Origin: Haliea sp.
GTDB lineage: Bacteria; Pseudomonadota; Gammaproteobacteria; Pseudomonadales; Halieaceae
Length of the DNA stretch: 64,000 nt
Direction: 5' to 3'
Assembly: GCA_016704305.1 (NCBI GenBank)
Contig: JADJAL010000017.1
Coordinates: 1-64,000 of the forward strand
A model generated the notes under the pieces. It was not told the origin of the DNA. It searched no databases and saw only the letters and a list, made by a program, of their open reading frames with translations. Positions 1-8,316 of this stretch are shown here, piece after piece. The position numbers were made by a program, and so were the translations under genes. The stretch's first letter is position 1, and each line of letters begins with the position of its first letter.

Positions 1-212
1 TTCAACTGTTCGCCGGTTTTGCGCAGATCGCGCATCACTGCGTCGTTGTGGAGTTCCTGCTGCACTTCCTGCTTGATTTCATTGAAGCCGCGCCGGATGC
101 GGTTGAGCCACGTGCTTGCGGTGCGAATCGTTTCCGGGAGTCGCTCGGGCCCGATGACCAACAGTGCCACGATCCCGATCAGGATGAGCTCGGAAAAGCC
201 GATATCGAACAT
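1..212 (-). CDS. tatB: Sec-independent translocase subunit TatB (3' part cut by window edge)
   Basis: The visible 70 N-terminal residues begin MFDIGFSEL, the characteristic TatB start, followed by a hydrophobic helix (about residues 5-21), the hinge GPERLPE and an amphipathic helix. TatB pairs with TatC in the cytoplasmic membrane to recognise twin-arginine signal peptides of folded exported proteins. The start lies 7 bases downstream of the tatA stop, so the two are co-transcribed. tatC would be expected next, beyond the window. The reading runs off the left edge, so the C-terminal part is unseen. Confidence 0.93.
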   Translation of the reverse strand, partial: MFDIGFSELILIGIVALLVIGPERLPETIRTASTWLNRIRRGFNEIKQEVQQELHNDAVMRDLRKTGEQL

Positions 213-219
213 GCAGCGT

Positions 220-435
220 TTACTTGTCTTTGGCTGCGCTGTCCACGGCTGCGTCCTGCTCGGTACCATCACCGGGCTTTGCCGCGTCGCCATCGTCAGT
301 CATGCTCTTGCGAAAGCCCTTTACGGCACTGCCCAGGTCACTGCCCAGCGTGCGCAACCGCTTGGTGCCGAACAGCATGATCACAATGGCCAGAATGATT
401 AACAGTTGCCAGATACTGATTCCGCCGATACCCAT
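220..435 (-). CDS. tatA: Sec-independent translocase subunit TatA
   Basis: This 71-residue protein begins MGIGGISIWQLLIILAIVI. It has the single TatA transmembrane helix, the FGTKRLRTLGSDLG hinge/amphipathic helix with the family's FG motif, and a short acidic, disordered C-terminus. TatA oligomerises to form the translocation path for folded proteins in the inner membrane. It sits between hisE and tatB on the same strand, the usual gammaproteobacterial order. Length and motif are normal for the family. Confidence 0.96.
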   Translation of the reverse strand: MGIGGISIWQLLIILAIVIMLFGTKRLRTLGSDLGSAVKGFRKSMTDDGDAAKPGDGTEQDAAVDSAAKDK

Positions 436-491
436 AGTCCTCTCCCGTCATCCTCACGCCGTACATCACGGCATATTAAATTTAACGCAAG

Positions 492-824
492 CTAGCGCGT
501 GTCCCGCGCGGCCTTCTCATCCAGCCCCGAAATGCCGAAACGGTCGCCCAGGCAGCGCATCACGTCATCCACATCCATCTCCAGATGGGACAGCATCACC
601 ATACTGTGAAACCAGAGATCGGCCACTTCGCCAATAACCGCATTGCGATCACCCCCGGCTGCGGCATCCTTGGCCGCGAGAATCACCTCGGTGGCCTCTT
701 CGCCGACTTTCTCCAGGATCTTGTTGAGACCCTTGTGGTGCAGGCTAGCCACGTAGGACTTATCAGGGTCCGCCTGTCGACGCGCCGCCAGTGTCGCGGC
801 CAATTGTTGCAACACATCGTTCAT
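492..824 (-). CDS. hisE: Phosphoribosyl-ATP pyrophosphatase HisE
   Basis: The 110-residue protein matches the all-alpha MazG-like HisE fold, with the conserved segments KILEKVGEEATEVILAAKD and EVADLWFHSMVML carrying the acidic metal-binding residues. It hydrolyses phosphoribosyl-ATP to phosphoribosyl-AMP, step 2 of histidine synthesis. The ATG at 824 is chosen because it overlaps the hisI stop as ATGA, indicating translational coupling. An upstream in-frame start would only read through hisI. HisE and HisI are separate proteins here, as in Pseudomonas, not fused as in Escherichia coli. Confidence 0.95.
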   Translation of the reverse strand: MNDVLQQLAATLAARRQADPDKSYVASLHHKGLNKILEKVGEEATEVILAAKDAAAGGDRNAVIGEVADLWFHSMVMLSHLEMDVDDVMRCLGDRFGISGLDEKAARDTR

Positions 825-1228
825 GGTGTTTTCCCGTACATATCCTCGGGCTGCTTCAATACGCCGTCGGTGATGCGCCAGGCGCCGTCTTCCAGGCGCT
901 GGAAAAAGCACGCCCGCCTGCCTGTGTGACAGGCGATACCACCCACTTGTTCCACTTTCAGCAGCACTGTGTCCGCATCGCAGTCAATACGCAACTCCTT
1001 CAGGCGCTGAACGTGACCTGATTCCTCGCCCTTGCGCCACAGTGCCTGCCGCGAGCGCGACCAGTAAATGGCGCGGCCTTCGTCAATCGTCAGTTGCAGC
1101 GCATCGCGGTTCATCCAGGCCAGCATCAACACTTCGCCGCTCTGCCAGTCCTGCGCAATAGCGGGTATGAGGCCTTGCTCGTTCCACTTGATGTCTTGTA
1201 GCAGGGTAGCCGGTTCAGCCATGACCAT
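821..1228 (-). CDS. hisI: Phosphoribosyl-AMP cyclohydrolase HisI
   Basis: This 135-residue protein opens the adenine ring of phosphoribosyl-AMP, step 3 of histidine synthesis. Visible hallmarks are the IKWNEQGLIPAIAQD start, the LMLAWMN segment, the DCDADT metal-binding aspartates, and the cysteines in ACHTGRRACFF used for zinc. It overlaps hisE by 4 bases. A second in-frame ATG two codons downstream (1222) is an alternative start, and neither has a strong ribosome-binding site. It follows ubiB after a short gap in the same orientation. Confidence 0.95.
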   Translation of the reverse strand: MVMAEPATLLQDIKWNEQGLIPAIAQDWQSGEVLMLAWMNRDALQLTIDEGRAIYWSRSRQALWRKGEESGHVQRLKELRIDCDADTVLLKVEQVGGIACHTGRRACFFQRLEDGAWRITDGVLKQPEDMYGKTP

Positions 1229-1295
1229 ATTCCAGGCGGAGGCGCATTATGGCACAGGCTGCGCGGCGGAACCTATGCTCAGCTGCGTCTGGCGC

Positions 1296-2936
1296 TCAGG
1301 TGTTGCGTGGCCACAACAGGTAGATGCCAACCGCGGCCAATAGCCAGCTGATGGAGGGTGCAGCGACCAGTTGTTGCCAGATTCCGGGCACTGCAGTCGC
1401 GGCGGCGGAGGCGCAGGCGATACCTGCCAGCCAATGACGGCGTCGACGTGCCAGCGCTGTAGACGGCCCGGATTGCTCATCCCGGCGCGGTGGCTGGGCC
1501 GGTGGGCGGCGCTCCGTGTCCCGCGCCTGCTGCAGGGTCTCGAGCACGGCCTCGGGCAGTTGCGGCAGTTGTTCCAGCCAGGAGGGCGCGTGGCGTTGCA
1601 GGCGCTTGAACATGGACTGCGGCGAATAGCGCTGCTGCACCCAGTCCTCGAGGAACGGCTGCGCCGTCTCCCACAGGTTCAGGTCGGGGTACAGTTGGCG
1701 GCCCAGCCCCTCGATGTTGAGCAGGGTCTTCTGCAGCAATACCAGCGAGGGCTGTACCTCCATGTCGAAACGGGCGGCGGTCTGGAACAGGTAAACCAGC
1801 AGCTGGCCAAACGATATCTGGCTGATCGGGCGCTCGAAGATCGGCTCGCACACGGCGCGCATGGCCGACTCGAAATCCTGCACCCGCGTGTGCGGCCCCA
1901 CCCAGCCGCACTCCACGTGCAACTGCGCCACCTCGCGGTAGTCGCGGCGGAAGATGCCGAGCAGGTTGCGACCCAGATAGTACTGGTCGGCATCCGACAG
2001 GCTGCCGATGATCGCGCAATCGACGCCGATGTAGGTCGGGTCTGCCGGGTCTGTCGCATCCACAAAGATATTGCCGGGGTGCATGTCGGCGTGGAAAAAA
2101 CTGTGTTGGAACACCTGGGTAAAGAATATTTCCACCCCGCGCTCGCCCAGCAGCTTGAGGTCCGTGCCCCTGGCGCGCAGCGTCTCCACGTCGGTCACCG
2201 GAATGCCCGAGATGCGCTCCATGGTCAGCACATTGCGGCAGGTGTAGTCCCAGTACACCTGTGGGACGTACAGCAGCTTGTTGTGCTCGAAGTTGCGCCG
2301 CAACTGGCTGGTGTTGGCCGCCTCGCGCGCCATGTCCAGTTCGTCGAGGATCACCAGTTCGTAATCGGCCACCACCTCCACCGGGCGCAAACGCCGCCCA
2401 TTCGGGTGGTACTTCGCGGCGAGCCGCGCCAGCGTGAACATCAGTGCGATGTCCTGGCGAATCACCTTTTCAATATCCGGGCGAACCACCTTAACCACCA
2501 CCCGCTCGCCGCTGTGCAACGTGGCGCAATGCACCTGGGCCACCGAGGCGGAGGCCATTGGGGTGCTGTCGAAACTCGCGAATAACTCGCCGACCGGCTT
2601 GCCCAGCGCCTTCTCGATGATGGCGACGGACTGCTGCTCGGGGAAGGGGGGCACGTTGTCCTGCAGCCTGGCCAACTCGTCGGCGATATCCGGCGGTAGC
2701 AGGTCGCGGCGCGTGGACAGCATCTGCCCGAACTTGATGAACACCGGCCCCAGTTCCTCCAGCGCGCGGCGCAGGCGCACGCCGCGCGACATATCGGGCA
2801 CCTGGTGCAGGTGCCAGGGCGCAAGGCGCAGCGCCAGGCGCGGCACGCCGGGGAGTTGTTCGCTGTCGATGAACTCGTCCAGCCGGTAGCGACCGACGGT
2901 GCGCAGGATCTTGACCAGGCGGGCCGCGCGCGACAT
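1296..2936 (-). CDS. ubiB: Ubiquinone biosynthesis protein kinase UbiB
   Basis: This 546-residue ABC1/ADCK-family atypical kinase is needed for ubiquinone synthesis, probably as an ATPase assisting the membrane-bound Ubi enzymes. The family-specific KxGQ motif is seen as FIKFGQ at about residues 66-71, with an invariant-lysine region (VVVKVVRP) and the catalytic HADMHPGNI segment downstream. Two hydrophobic segments near residues 500-520 and 528-543 form the usual C-terminal membrane anchor. It lies 3 bases after ubiJ in the conserved ubiE-ubiJ-ubiB order. Confidence 0.96.
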   Translation of the reverse strand: MSRAARLVKILRTVGRYRLDEFIDSEQLPGVPRLALRLAPWHLHQVPDMSRGVRLRRALEELGPVFIKFGQMLSTRRDLLPPDIADELARLQDNVPPFPEQQSVAIIEKALGKPVGELFASFDSTPMASASVAQVHCATLHSGERVVVKVVRPDIEKVIRQDIALMFTLARLAAKYHPNGRRLRPVEVVADYELVILDELDMAREAANTSQLRRNFEHNKLLYVPQVYWDYTCRNVLTMERISGIPVTDVETLRARGTDLKLLGERGVEIFFTQVFQHSFFHADMHPGNIFVDATDPADPTYIGVDCAIIGSLSDADQYYLGRNLLGIFRRDYREVAQLHVECGWVGPHTRVQDFESAMRAVCEPIFERPISQISFGQLLVYLFQTAARFDMEVQPSLVLLQKTLLNIEGLGRQLYPDLNLWETAQPFLEDWVQQRYSPQSMFKRLQRHAPSWLEQLPQLPEAVLETLQQARDTERRPPAQPPRRDEQSGPSTALARRRRHWLAGIACASAAATAVPGIWQQLVAAPSISWLLAAVGIYLLWPRNT

Positions 2937-2939
2937 CGC

Positions 2940-3593
2940 TCAGCCTCGCGACTTTTGCAGGCGTTGTTGCAGACGTTGCCGCAGGCGCTCGGTGCGCGAT
3001 TGCAGGCGGTCCACGCGCAGGGCGAGTTCCTGCACATCGCGGTAGAAATCCTCCAGCTCCAGCCGCGGCGGGCTGAGCCGCGCCTCCTCGTGGATGAATT
3101 CATTCAGCTGCCGGCCCAGGCTGGTGGACGCCTGCTTGCCCCAGGCGAACGCACTCCTGAACATCTCGGCCAGTTGGTGCCCGGCGACATCCCCGAGCGC
3201 ATTCACCAGCGGTGCCTCCCAGTCCATGTCGAGGCCCGCCAGGATATGTTGCAGCTCGAGCAACGGGCCGCTGTCGCCTTCCAGTTCCAGGGCGCCATTG
3301 ATCAGCGTGGCGGTGGGGTCTTTCGAGGTGGCCAGTTCGGTGAAATCCGCCGCCGTCCCCCGGATGCTGGTGGTGACACCACCGTCGTGATAACCCGTGA
3401 GGCGAATGCCCTGTGCGCCCGGCTGCAGGTAGAAATCAAGCGCGGGCGCCGTGCAGTGCAGCGCGAACACACAATCCTCCAACCGGGCCAGCTCGACCAG
3501 GCTGTGGGGCGACAACGCCAGCGCGCGATTGACCGCCGCTTCCAGCGCGGCCAGTGCCGCCGTGTGCAGCGTGGGATCGACAGCGGCGCTCAT
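2940..3593 (-). CDS. ubiJ: Ubiquinone biosynthesis accessory factor UbiJ (SCP2 domain)
   Basis: This 217-residue protein has an N-terminal SCP2 lipid-binding domain and a C-terminal basic, Arg/Gln-rich coiled coil (about 180-217). UbiJ binds the quinone intermediates in the cytosolic Ubi metabolon. Sequence similarity in this family is low, so the assignment rests mainly on the domain architecture and on its position exactly between ubiE and ubiB, with gaps of only 1 and 3 bases. Confidence 0.9.
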   Translation of the reverse strand: MSAAVDPTLHTAALAALEAAVNRALALSPHSLVELARLEDCVFALHCTAPALDFYLQPGAQGIRLTGYHDGGVTTSIRGTAADFTELATSKDPTATLINGALELEGDSGPLLELQHILAGLDMDWEAPLVNALGDVAGHQLAEMFRSAFAWGKQASTSLGRQLNEFIHEEARLSPPRLELEDFYRDVQELALRVDRLQSRTERLRQRLQQRLQKSRG

Positions 3594-3594
3594 C

Positions 3595-4344
3595 TCAGGC
3601 TTTCACGCCCCGGTGCCACGCGACGATACCGCCGGTCATGTTGTGGTATTCGACCTCGAAGAAGCCGGCATCCTCCATCATGTCGCGCAGCGTGTCCTGG
3701 TCGGGGTGCTTGCGGATGGACTCCGCCAGGTACTGGTAGCTCTCGCTGTCATTGGCCACCAGCTTGCCCATCAGCGGCAGCACGCGAAAGGAATAGGTGT
3801 CGTAGGCTTTGCTGAGCAGCTCATTTTTGGGTTTGGAAAATTCCAGCACCAGCAGTCGGCCGCCCGGCTTGAGCACGCGCAACATGGAGCGCAGCGCAAG
3901 ATCGATGTCCGTGACATTGCGCAGCCCGAACGCGATGGTGATGCAGTCGAAGCTGTCGTCGGGAAAGGGCAGGTGCTGGGCATCGGCCTGCACGAATTCG
4001 ATATTGCCTAGCCGCCCCTGGTCCAGCAGTTTATCGCGCCCCACTTGCAGCATGGAGTCGTTGATGTCGGCCAGCACGACGCGCCCCTGTGGCCCCACCA
4101 GCTCCGCGAAGCGCGCCGCCAGATCCCCCGTGCCGCCGGCGATATCCAGCACCGCATTGCCCTTGCGCACGCCGCTAAGCTCAATCGTAAAACGCTTCCA
4201 GATGCGGTGTATGCCGCCCGACATCAGGTCGTTCATCAGGTCGTAGCGGGCCGCGACGGAATGAAACACGTCGGCGACCATGCCGGCCTTGGCGTCCTTG
4301 CTGACGTCCTTGAAACCGAAGTGGGTGGTGTCTTTGTCGCTCAT
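3595..4344 (-). CDS. ubiE: Ubiquinone/menaquinone C-methyltransferase UbiE
   Basis: This 249-residue SAM-dependent methyltransferase adds the C-methyl group in ubiquinone (and demethylmenaquinone) biosynthesis. It shows the UbiE signature FHSVAARYDLMNDLMSGGIH, the SAM-binding loop DIAGGTGDLA, and the FGLRNVTD motif. The ATG at 4344 gives the normal family length and N-terminus (MSDKDTTHFGFKDV). The longer open frame upstream is proline/arginine-rich and not homologous. It is the first gene of the minus-strand ubi-his-tat operon. Confidence 0.96.
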   Translation of the reverse strand: MSDKDTTHFGFKDVSKDAKAGMVADVFHSVAARYDLMNDLMSGGIHRIWKRFTIELSGVRKGNAVLDIAGGTGDLAARFAELVGPQGRVVLADINDSMLQVGRDKLLDQGRLGNIEFVQADAQHLPFPDDSFDCITIAFGLRNVTDIDLALRSMLRVLKPGGRLLVLEFSKPKNELLSKAYDTYSFRVLPLMGKLVANDSESYQYLAESIRKHPDQDTLRDMMEDAGFFEVEYHNMTGGIVAWHRGVKA

Positions 4345-4596
4345 TGTTTGTGCCCGGGGAGACTGGGGATAGGGAGTATAACCTGATGTGGGGGTGGGGT
4401 CAGGGGTGGGCGTGCTTCCCCTTTTAGCGAATCTGGTTAGACTGGTTCTGAGGTTTGCTGCTTGAATATTGCGGGGGGCGGGGGGTCGCTGATTTCTCGA
4501 TGATGGCTTTATAGGTGAGGTGACGCGACGGAAGTTGTGGGGTGAATCGATCCCTGTTTGGGCTCCAAGCCTTGCCGAACTATAAAGCCAAAAGTG

Positions 4597-4655
4597 CTTT
4601 TTATCTGTGGGAGTTTCCGCAGACTGTCGCCAAAGAACCAAATGCAGATAAAAAG
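4597..4655. repeat. 11-base inverted repeat beside the G/C tract
   Basis: CTTTTTATCTG at 4597-4607 is exactly complementary to CAGATAAAAAG at 4645-4655, with 37 bases between. The right arm ends at the first base of the G/C-only tract. It could be part of a hairpin, or the fold-back could have contributed to a local sequencing or assembly problem. Confidence 0.6.
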
Positions 4656-4727
4656 GCCCCCCCCCCCCGGCCCCGGGGCGCGGGGCCCGCCCGGCCCGCG
4701 CGGGCCGGCCCGGCGCCCCCCCCCGCG
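4655..4727. other. 73-base tract of only G and C, with poly-C runs
   Basis: Every base from 4655 to 4727 is G or C, including a long C run at each end. This is unlike the rest of the window in composition and complexity. It carries no gene and lies in an intergenic gap. It may be a genuine slippage-prone sequence or, more likely, an artefact of sequencing or assembly. Confidence 0.8.
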
Positions 4728-4994
4728 ATAGCAATGACATTCCCGCACCAGTGCTTTACCGTGAACTGGATTCACACGCCGCTGTGCACAGCGGCCGGTC
4801 AGCCTTCAAAACGCCGAGGGTGCCCGCGGGGCCCGACATCCGGACGCGCCGGCCTCCCGAGTCATGCTTTCGCCCGAGCACGACACGCATGGAGTTAAAG
4901 CTGTATTAACGGCCTCAGATGCTGGTGCGGCCAAGACCAGATTGCCCAAATGTGGGGCAGGAGTAAAAATCTCAGCCGAATTTGGGAATGCAGT

Positions 4995-5338
4995 TTACTC
5001 ATGCCCCTTCAGCTTCAGGTTCAGCGATCTGGCTAGCGAAACGAATTCACAGTCATATGCTGAACAGCCGCTTTCCTTGGCAAGTGTTAACACATCCATG
5101 GAATTGACGGAATATTCGTTGTCCATAAGTTGTCTTTCCGCTTGCGCCTGCATCTCTATGGCAGTGTTCAGATCGACAATATTTTTTCTGACATAGAGCG
5201 CCAGCACATTTCGGAACTCACTTCGCCACAGCAATGGGGCGATCCAATGCGGGTCTTTGTGCAGCAACGCAACCACGTCATCCGTCTGGTCAGTGGGCAG
5301 ATAGAGGTACGCGATAGTGTTGGTGCCGCTACGATCAT
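4995..5338 (-). pseudogene. VapC/FitB-like PIN-domain toxin, frameshifted and truncated
   Basis: Reading from the ATG at 5338 gives MIVA and then loses frame. Restoring one base between 5325 and 5326 yields MIVADTNTIAYLYLP followed by about 90 intact PIN-domain residues (SEFRNVLALY, CSAYDCEFVSLA). The missing base falls in the codon of the first catalytic aspartate (ADTN), so the metal site is lost as read. The frame then ends early at a TAA (4995-4997). Reading on past it gives TAFPNSAEIF, which resembles the usual VapC C-terminus. Known relatives are Mg-dependent RNases. The gene lies just behind its presumed antitoxin. Either a dead toxin or a sequence error is possible, but two lesions favour decay. 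Confidence 0.8.
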
Positions 5339-5369
5339 TCCCTGCCCTTTTTTGGCAGTATTGATTTCT

Positions 5370-5594
5370 TCAATATCCAACCGCGCGGCGGCTACCCGGC
5401 TGCGCAAGCGCTTTTTCAGCAAGTTCTGTAGGAGAGATAGGGGTTGGCTTAAACACTTTCTCCAGGCAATGAATCAGTTCGCTGTTTACACTTCTATGGT
5501 GCGCATTGGCAGCTCGTTTAAGTTGCTCGTAGAGGTCGTCGGGGATGTTTTTAAAAGTGACAGTAGCCACAGACAGGCATCCAAGTGGTTTCAT
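5370..5594 (-). CDS. FitA/VapB-like ribbon-helix-helix antitoxin
   Basis: This 74-residue protein contains VATVTFKNIPDDLYEQLK and HHRSVNSELIHCLE, the ribbon-helix-helix DNA-binding pattern of FitA-like antitoxins. The C-terminal tail would bind and inhibit the partner toxin. It precedes the damaged PIN toxin by about 30 bases on the same strand. Relatives usually begin MATVTVKN, so the GTG at 5570 is a plausible alternative start to the ATG at 5594. The antitoxin frame itself appears intact. Confidence 0.82.
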   Translation of the reverse strand: MKPLGCLSVATVTFKNIPDDLYEQLKRAANAHHRSVNSELIHCLEKVFKPTPISPTELAEKALAQPGSRRAVGY

Positions 5595-5649
5595 ATTGGT
5601 TGCATTATGGTTTTCCAGGCGGTAACTGTCAATTCAATTGGAGGTTTGT

Positions 5650-6048
5650 GTGATACCAAAAGAGTCGGTTTTACGGGTGGCCAGGCCCACTGACAGGCTG
5701 GACGAACTAGCAAGAATGTATGTCGATGGCCTCGGGTTCAATGTTCTAATGGAATTCCATGACCACGCTGGGTTCGATGGTGTGATACTGGGTCATCCCG
5801 GGCATCCTTATCATCTGGAGTTCACTCACCACAGAGGGACGGTTGTTGGCGGGGCCCCGACCAGGGATAACCTGCTCGTGTTCTACGTGCCGCATCCCGA
5901 AACATGGGCACTGTGCTGTTCCACAATGACAGAGGCAGGGTTCAAGGAAGTGGTTTCGTACAACGAATACTGGGATCGTCTGGGGAAAACGTTTGAGGAT
6001 GTGGATGGCTATCGAGTCGTTATCCAGAACGACACATGGAACGCGTAA
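5650..6048 (+). CDS. VOC-fold (glyoxalase-like) protein, YycE type
   Basis: This 132-residue protein has one vicinal-oxygen-chelate module pair: RVARPTDRLDELARMYVDGL near the start, HLEFTHH in the middle, and a C-terminal strand ending in YRVVIQN. The fold serves metal-dependent lyases, dioxygenases and antibiotic-binding proteins. The substrate cannot be told from sequence. The GTG at 5650 is preferred because GGAGG lies 5 bases upstream. It abuts the glycosylase gene with no spacer, so the two are likely co-translated. Confidence 0.8.
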   Translation: MIPKESVLRVARPTDRLDELARMYVDGLGFNVLMEFHDHAGFDGVILGHPGHPYHLEFTHHRGTVVGGAPTRDNLLVFYVPHPETWALCCSTMTEAGFKEVVSYNEYWDRLGKTFEDVDGYRVVIQNDTWNA

Positions 6049-6579
6049 ATGCACATACACAGCTTCCCCCCAATCGCGGATCAACGCGCCAGTGTGCTGA
6101 TCCTCGGCTCAATGCCCGGCAAGGTGTCGCTGCGCGAAGCGCAGTACTATGCGCACCCGCGCAATCTGTTCTGGCACTTCATGGAGGAGGTGCTCGGCAT
6201 CTCCCGCGAGGCCCCCTACTCCGTGCGTTGCGGGATGCTGATCGAATGCCGCGTGGCACTGTGGGATGCGCTGAAAACGTGTACCCGGGCCAGCAGCCTG
6301 GACTCGGATATCGACGACGCAACGCTGGTGCCGAATGACTTTGCGAGCTTCCTGCGGGTACACCCGCAAATCCAGGCGATCTGCTTCAATGGCGCCAAGT
6401 CGGAAAGCGTGTTCAGGAAGCGCGTTGCGCCAACGCTGGGACGGGCATTGGATGGCATCGAACTGAAGCGGCTCCCGTCCACCAGCCCCGCGAACGCCTC
6501 GGTGCCTCTGGCCGTAAAGCTTGAGCAGTGGCGAGCTCTCGCAACGTGGGTACAGCGGGACACGGGTCTTCAGTACTGA
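6049..6579 (+). CDS. DNA-deoxyinosine (hypoxanthine) glycosylase, UDG superfamily
   Basis: This 176-residue protein begins with the family motif LILGSMPGKVSLREAQYYAH and PRNLFWHFM, and ends with the LPSTSPANAS loop typical of the Mug/HDG branch of uracil-DNA glycosylases. Relatives remove hypoxanthine (deaminated adenine) from DNA for base-excision repair. Length is normal. The ATG follows the stop of the VOC gene directly. Confidence 0.86.
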   Translation: MHIHSFPPIADQRASVLILGSMPGKVSLREAQYYAHPRNLFWHFMEEVLGISREAPYSVRCGMLIECRVALWDALKTCTRASSLDSDIDDATLVPNDFASFLRVHPQIQAICFNGAKSESVFRKRVAPTLGRALDGIELKRLPSTSPANASVPLAVKLEQWRALATWVQRDTGLQY

Positions 6580-6581
6580 CG

Positions 6582-6971
6582 CTACAGACTGAGTTTCACC
6601 ACCTGCACATCCGGGTCGCGATGCGCGCCGGCCTTGTCCAGCCGGGTCAGGTATTCCTGCCACCTGGCGTCCTGGTTCTTGCACAGCTCATACAGGTAGC
6701 GCCAGGAGTACAAGCCGGTATCGTGGCCATCATCGAACACCAGTTGCAGCGCGTAATTGCCGACCGGTTTGATCGCCGTGATCGCGACATTCAGCTTGCC
6801 GGTTTGCAGCACTTCCTGCCCCGGCCCGTGGCCGAGCACCTCGGCGGAAGGCGAGTACACGCGCAGGAATTCACAGCTGAGGGAGTAGCGCTCGCCACTT
6901 TCATAGCCCAGTTCCAACAGTTTGGAGCGGCTGTGCAGCTCGATGGAGACAGGTTTGGGCGGTTCAGTCAT
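6582..6971 (-). CDS. DUF971 domain protein (GBBH-like N-terminal domain)
   Basis: This 129-residue protein has the DUF971 pattern LSCEFLRVYSPSAEV, GNYALQLVFDDGHDTGLYSW and YLYELCKN. The same small metal-binding fold forms the N-terminus of gamma-butyrobetaine hydroxylases and occurs in iron-sulfur assembly proteins. Its role as a stand-alone protein is not settled. The start at 6971 gives MTEPPKPVSIEL. It lies 8 bases downstream of hslU on the same strand, a frequent arrangement in gammaproteobacteria, so it is probably in the hslVU heat-shock operon. Confidence 0.85.
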   Translation of the reverse strand: MTEPPKPVSIELHSRSKLLELGYESGERYSLSCEFLRVYSPSAEVLGHGPGQEVLQTGKLNVAITAIKPVGNYALQLVFDDGHDTGLYSWRYLYELCKNQDARWQEYLTRLDKAGAHRDPDVQVVKLSL

Positions 6972-6979
6972 CGCGGCGA

Positions 6980-8308
6980 TCAGAGAATGAAGCGTGACAA
7001 GTCGTCGTCCGCACTCAATTCCTGCAGCTGTTTGTCGACGAAAGCAGCATCCACCATCAGTGCGCCTTCCTGCAGGCCTGCGTCGGCGGCGCCGAAGGAC
7101 ACTTCCTCCAGCAGGCGCTCCATCACGGTGTGCAATCTGCGCGCGCCAATATTCTCGGTGCGTTCGTTCACCTGCCACGCGGTTTCCGCAATGCGTCGCA
7201 GTCCGTCCTGGCTGAATGTCAGCTCCACGCCCTCGGTCGCCAGCAGGGCCTGGTACTGTTCGGTGAGGGAAGCATTGGGCTCGGTCAGGATGCGTTCAAA
7301 ATCATCGGGCGTCAGCGCGGAGAGCTCGACGCGAATCGGCAGGCGTCCCTGCAATTCCGGGATCAGGTCCGAGGGCCGGGCCAGGTGAAATGCGCCGGAG
7401 GCGATAAACAGTATGTGGTCGGTCTTGATCATGCCGTGCTTGGTGCTGACGGTGGAGCCTTCGATCAGCGGCAGCAGATCGCGTTGCACGCCCTCGCGTG
7501 ACACATCTGCCCCGGCCATTTCGGAGCGCTTGGCGACCTTGTCCAGTTCATCGATAAACACGATGCCGTTCTGCTCCGCTTCTGCCACGGCCTTCTGCTT
7601 GAGGTCATCCTCATTCACCATCTTCGCGGCTTCTTCATCGCACAGCGCGGCAAAGGCGGCCTTGATAGGCATCTTGCGCGTTTTGCGCTGTTGGCGCGAC
7701 ATGTTGGAAAACATGCTCTGCAATTGGTTGGTCATTTCCTCCATGCCGGGCGGGGCCATGATTTCCAGGCCCGGCATCGCGGTGCTGACTTCGACGTCGA
7801 TTTCCTTGGCGTCCAGGTCGCCCTCGCGCAGTTTCTTGCGCAGCAGTTGCCGTGTCGCCGAGGCAGAGGTTTCAGCGGCGGTGATGTCGCGGGCCGGGGG
7901 CAACAAAATATCCAGGATACGCTCCTCGGCGGCTTCCTCGGCACGGAAGCGAACCCGCGCCATTTCCTGCTCGCGGTACATCTTGATTGCGACATCGACC
8001 AGGTCGCGCACGATGGATTCCACGTCGCGCCCGACATAGCCTACCTCGGTGAACTTGGTGGCCTCAACCTTGACGAAGGGCGCATTCGCAAGCTTCGCCA
8101 ACCGTCGCGCGATCTCGGTTTTGCCGACGCCCGTCGGCCCGATCATCAGGATATTCTTCGGCGTGATCTCGGCGCGCAGCTCCTCCGGCAGTTGCATGCG
8201 GCGCCAGCGGTTGCGCAGCGCGATCGCGACCGCGCGCTTGGCCGCATCCTGGCCAATGATGAATTTGTCCAGCTCGTGGACGATTTCGCGGGGCGTCATA
8301 TTGGACAT
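6980..8308 (-). CDS. hslU: ATP-dependent protease ATPase subunit HslU (ClpY)
   Basis: This 442-residue AAA+ ATPase unfolds substrates and feeds them into HslV. It opens with MTPREIVHELDKFIIGQDAA, and has Walker A GPTGVGKTE at about residues 54-62, Walker B FIDELDKV, an intermediate I-domain (about 110-240), and the C-terminal tail (ending DDLSRFIL) that inserts into HslV. It starts 8 bases after the hslV stop. A sigma-32 promoter lies upstream of the pair. Confidence 0.97.
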   Translation of the reverse strand: MSNMTPREIVHELDKFIIGQDAAKRAVAIALRNRWRRMQLPEELRAEITPKNILMIGPTGVGKTEIARRLAKLANAPFVKVEATKFTEVGYVGRDVESIVRDLVDVAIKMYREQEMARVRFRAEEAAEERILDILLPPARDITAAETSASATRQLLRKKLREGDLDAKEIDVEVSTAMPGLEIMAPPGMEEMTNQLQSMFSNMSRQQRKTRKMPIKAAFAALCDEEAAKMVNEDDLKQKAVAEAEQNGIVFIDELDKVAKRSEMAGADVSREGVQRDLLPLIEGSTVSTKHGMIKTDHILFIASGAFHLARPSDLIPELQGRLPIRVELSALTPDDFERILTEPNASLTEQYQALLATEGVELTFSQDGLRRIAETAWQVNERTENIGARRLHTVMERLLEEVSFGAADAGLQEGALMVDAAFVDKQLQELSADDDLSRFIL

Positions 8309-8316
8309 TGGGTGGC

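Larger units (their letters stand above)
4345..4994. other. Gene-free stretch between ubiE and the toxin relic
   Basis: About 650 bases hold no credible gene. The part next to ubiE must carry the promoter of the ubi-his-tat operon, but no clear -35/-10 pair could be picked. The middle contains an 11-base inverted repeat and a G/C-only tract (separate entries). The part from 4728 to 4994 has no recognisable feature except where the toxin frame may once have extended. Confidence 0.7.

Noticed and set aside
1371..2585. Long plus-strand open frame opposite ubiB (and similar ones opposite argS, bioB, acyl-CoA dehydrogenase and the glutamine-synthetase-like gene)
   Set aside because: These are antisense to strongly conserved genes in a GC-rich genome, have low-complexity compositions and no recognisable domains.
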